64,000 nucleotides of DNA from Flavobacteriia bacterium (GTDB lineage Bacteria; Bacteroidota; Bacteroidia; Flavobacteriales_D; Crocinitomicaceae). The stretch covers positions 1 to 64,000 of the forward strand of contig CANHRS010000003.1 in assembly GCA_947463445.1 (NCBI GenBank), in the 5' to 3' direction. Shown here piece after piece: positions 63,601 through 64,000 of this stretch. Numbering within the stretch: the first letter of the stretch is position 1; every line of letters begins with the position of its first letter. Below the pieces are notes generated by a model. It saw only the letters and a program-made list of their open reading frames with translations, was not told the DNA's origin and did not search any database. The position numbers and the translations under genes were made by a program.

Positions 63601-64000
63601 TTGATAGGTTTTTCCTTGATAGGTATATTCATATGCAACCGCTAATACCTCATCATTAATAATTGGTTGGTTAAGCGAAATATATCCTAATAATGCATTG
63701 TACGAATATTCCTGATCTGTTAGTTTTCGTGCGTTTTCAACCTTCTCATATTCTACAGTCTGCTTAAATGGACCAGGTGCAGTTACTACATTAGATAAAG
63801 TCGTAACAGCATTTGAAAACCCTTTAATTTGATCTTGCATCAACAACCATGAGTATAAATCATTGGAATTATTATCTGGAAATATAGAAGAAGAAAAGTT
63901 CGTTGGACCAGGATTTGTACCTTGCACATTTTGTGGTAAGGCCTCCCCTAAATCGGTAAATGCAACAATGTTACGTGTATTTAACGTACTATTTACGCGA
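57652..64000 (-). CDS. sprA: SprA, T9SS outer-membrane translocon (5' end beyond the window)
   Basis: This is the giant beta-barrel pore of the type 9 secretion system, needed for gliding and export in Flavobacteriia. About 2115 residues are visible, and the frame is open to the right edge. Full SprA is near 2400, so roughly 250-300 N-terminal residues are missing from view. The part seen matches SprA in size and style: long runs of barrel strands ending at the C-terminus (KLRLNLAGI), the stretch LSFEVCNLKDGSARAAYKNV, and a basic segment (KRKEDRIRRKLVRQEKREAKREKR) near residue 1620. The ORF-track start (GTG at 63927) is internal. A sprA substrate candidate is the sorting-domain protein at 30559-32829. 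Confidence 0.95.
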   Translation of the reverse strand, partial: RVNSTLNTRNIVAFTDLGEALPQNVQGTNPGPTNFSSSIFPDNNSNDLYSWLLMQDQIKGFSNAVTTLSNVVTAPGPFKQTVEYEKVENARKLTDQEYSYNALLGYISLNQPIINDEVLAVAYEYTYQGKTYQVGQFSTDGVDGKSALFLKLLKPTLTNPKNKIWDLMMKNVYSIGAYSLDRNGFRLDVLYNNPATSLPVNFFPYDGLDKEQLVSLLGMDKMNVNNQPFSDGLFDFSPVNFNGNKADNGGTINPKNGRVYFTTIEPFGQTLRQKMLAKGIPITTVDKIAFTELYDSTKTAAQQIPAKNRFIFKGQYQSSVSSDIPLNALNVPQGAVSVTAGGIKLVEGTDYTVDYNLGRVKILNTGVLESNTPIKVSVESNSVFGFQARSMLGTHLNYRFNKDFNIGATWMRMTERPITQKVDIGSEPFKNNMIGFDIAFKHDLPFLTKAVDLLPLLSTRAKSSISFTGEVAHLIPGTPKAISATGISYVDDFEGSQSTIDLRTQTAWKLASIPQNQPDLFPEAENKDLSAGFKRANIAWYLIDPMFYQAGNTTPKHIIDNPQMLSDSRMRVVYQKELFPNLQQQTGTFQNIPVLDLAYYPKERGMYNYDTTSMLDKLGKFQNPASKWGGIMRSLSTNDFELSNIEFIQFWILNPFNEDAEKADPNSLHSGGDLYFNLGNISEDVLPDSRKAFENGLPTATTTTTDNIDITQWARVSTQNVVINAFDPNPTSLEYQDIGLDGWNNDAEKTNYASYVKWVQNNPILAPEVKDKILSDPSNDDYTYYRSDGYDSEKADILTRYKRFNRHQGNSPSLEMSAKINAAGYTTQATNLPDVEDLNQDNNLSESESYYQYKVSLRSKDLEVGKNYITNIVDVPVGNKVEKWIQFKVPVREPQKIINGISDFRSIRFMRMFLKDFNEEVVVRFARLEFIRGEWRKYLGDLNLPGETFQTDPNLTTFNISAVNFEENAARTPVNYVLPPGILREIDPSQVQQRQMNEQSLSFEVCNLKDGSARAAYKNVQFDVRTYKKLKMFVHAEEITKSSPLKSNDLTLFVRLGSDFTDNYYEYEMPLATTDWNETALKGSPVSTPDEIWPDVNNLEIDFDNLLLVKKKRNSVTENPNSTTTNTTEYVMVDPANPKRYLKVKGSPNLQGIKTIMIGVRNPAIENNKLWNDDGLSKCGNIWINELRLTDFQSNGGSAAVGRMQVQAADFANVSVSGNYSGLNWGSIESRVQERQRNEQIGFDFNTTMQLGQFLGSKLKISLPFFYGYNLGIINPEYDPFNPDIKLNDYPLVEKNERAKSGQDFTERRSYNFTNVRKEANPDAKPHFWNISNFSTTYGYNETYKRDFNIDYDRTRSWKSALTYSYSFTAKPIEPFKKVKFMQKSKWWNILKDANLYLTPKTISMNNDVLRNYNERKVRNNLAPTYEFTPVYVKSFTWNRSYSLGYDITKNLKFTFNASDRAIFDESNGRVDKKADPEGYKIFLDTIKRQLNTLGKTMDYTHDYAFSYNLPFDKIPLLDFVTASTKYSGTFNWQRAPLGQSQFGNTVQNSRVVNLTSTLNLTNFYSKVPYLKKIIESGKTNTRPQLSSKQDVLPKKPTKFDPNVTSFGKPYNQLTRKEKRKEDRIRRKLVRQEKREAKREKRAKEPVNTVVATIGRAVMSVRSISGTYALNDGTLLPGYNLETRYLGMPATPPSALTGFLFGQQTYDIYGKKTAYDFARTAADNGWLVKNQALNKQHTLTHSQNISGRMTVEPLKDVSIEFNFNRNYSMNSSDFFRWNDSTQSYQNQSLVETGTLTYSTIALRSSFIKTEDNYQSSSFTALRNNREQVSQLLGNKNPNSSVVTNGYAKGYGSTQQEVLVGSFLTSYTNNKMSTRNINPLAALPLPNWSINYNGFSKMEFFKKRTKNITLRHAYASSVSISGIQTNLKAELDASGNPSTLDLNTNFISERQIQNVALTERFSPLFGFDATWNFLGQGLITKVEYKKDRNASLALSNQQVTEILSKEWVFGSGVKFSKVKFPFKIQGKIPENDLNIRFDFSFRDNFTVIRKIVENTNQATAGQMVISIKSSMDYNLGPNLTLMMYYDQVINRPKVATSYPTSNTSAGLKLRLNLAGI

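Noticed and set aside
63925-63927. GTG at 63927 as the start of SprA
   Set aside because: The frame continues open to the window edge and SprA is normally about 250-300 residues longer.

Overview
The window looks like chromosome of a member of the Bacteroidota, order Flavobacteriales, possibly near Fluviicola/Crocinitomicaceae (the family placement is an inference). The base composition is AT-rich. The order is supported by a Bat (aerotolerance) operon, an IPExxxVDY protein, neighbouring DUF6427/DUF6341-like genes beside purD, SprA and a T9SS C-terminal sorting domain, and by repeated -7 boxes of the form TAnnTTTG. Most genes are housekeeping. The left and right edges both cut a gene (upstream Bat-operon gene; sprA).

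Layout. 1-5.2 kb: Bat operon (partial gene, batA, batB, batC, batD). 5.3-9.1 kb: kbl, then convergent pyk and an IPExxxVDY protein, then a YceI protein. 9.2-15.6 kb: a kinase-like orphan, then a respiratory assembly operon (ctaB, two cytochrome oxidase subunit III genes with unusual soluble insertions, subunit IV, a degenerate and a canonical SCO protein, a DUF420 protein). 15.7-20.5 kb: Lys-rich secreted protein, SGNH hydrolase lipoprotein, VanZ protein, universal stress protein, GH3-family protein. 20.5-27.9 kb: purM, prfA, a run of poorly known envelope proteins and a small membrane protein. 27.9-32.8 kb: TPR protein, small lipoprotein, and a large LamG/cohesin/dockerin protein with a T9SS sorting signal. 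33-34.5 kb: a DUF4143 AAA ATPase bracketed by short repeats. 34.6-40.9 kb: radA, a lipoprotein, an SDR-like protein, ppk1, ispD and a 60-aa membrane protein. 41-47.1 kb: DUF6427 protein, purQ, purD, a CNNM/CorC-type protein, purH. 47.2-53 kb: the cell-shape operon mreB-mreC-mreD-mrdA-rodA. 53-57.6 kb: SDR protein, nadD, gmk, yicC (minus strand), metF and a secreted protein (plus strand). 57.65 kb to the edge: sprA.

The genes form several functional groups: cytochrome oxidase assembly and copper delivery, purine synthesis scattered over three loci (purM; purQ-purD; purH), rod-shape cell-wall growth, and type 9 secretion with one likely substrate.

I found no complete CRISPR array, prophage, toxin island or tRNA/rRNA gene. 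The most notable unexplained signals are at DNA level: (i) degenerate 7-bp-period arrays that each sit just upstream of a start codon (five cases); (ii) a 48-nt palindrome family at two convergent gene ends, with different but self-complementary outer stems; (iii) CTTTGTG/CACAAAG repeats, one inside the 5' end of batC and others bracketing the DUF4143 ATPase gene. At protein level, the two subunit III proteins carry internally repeated loop domains.
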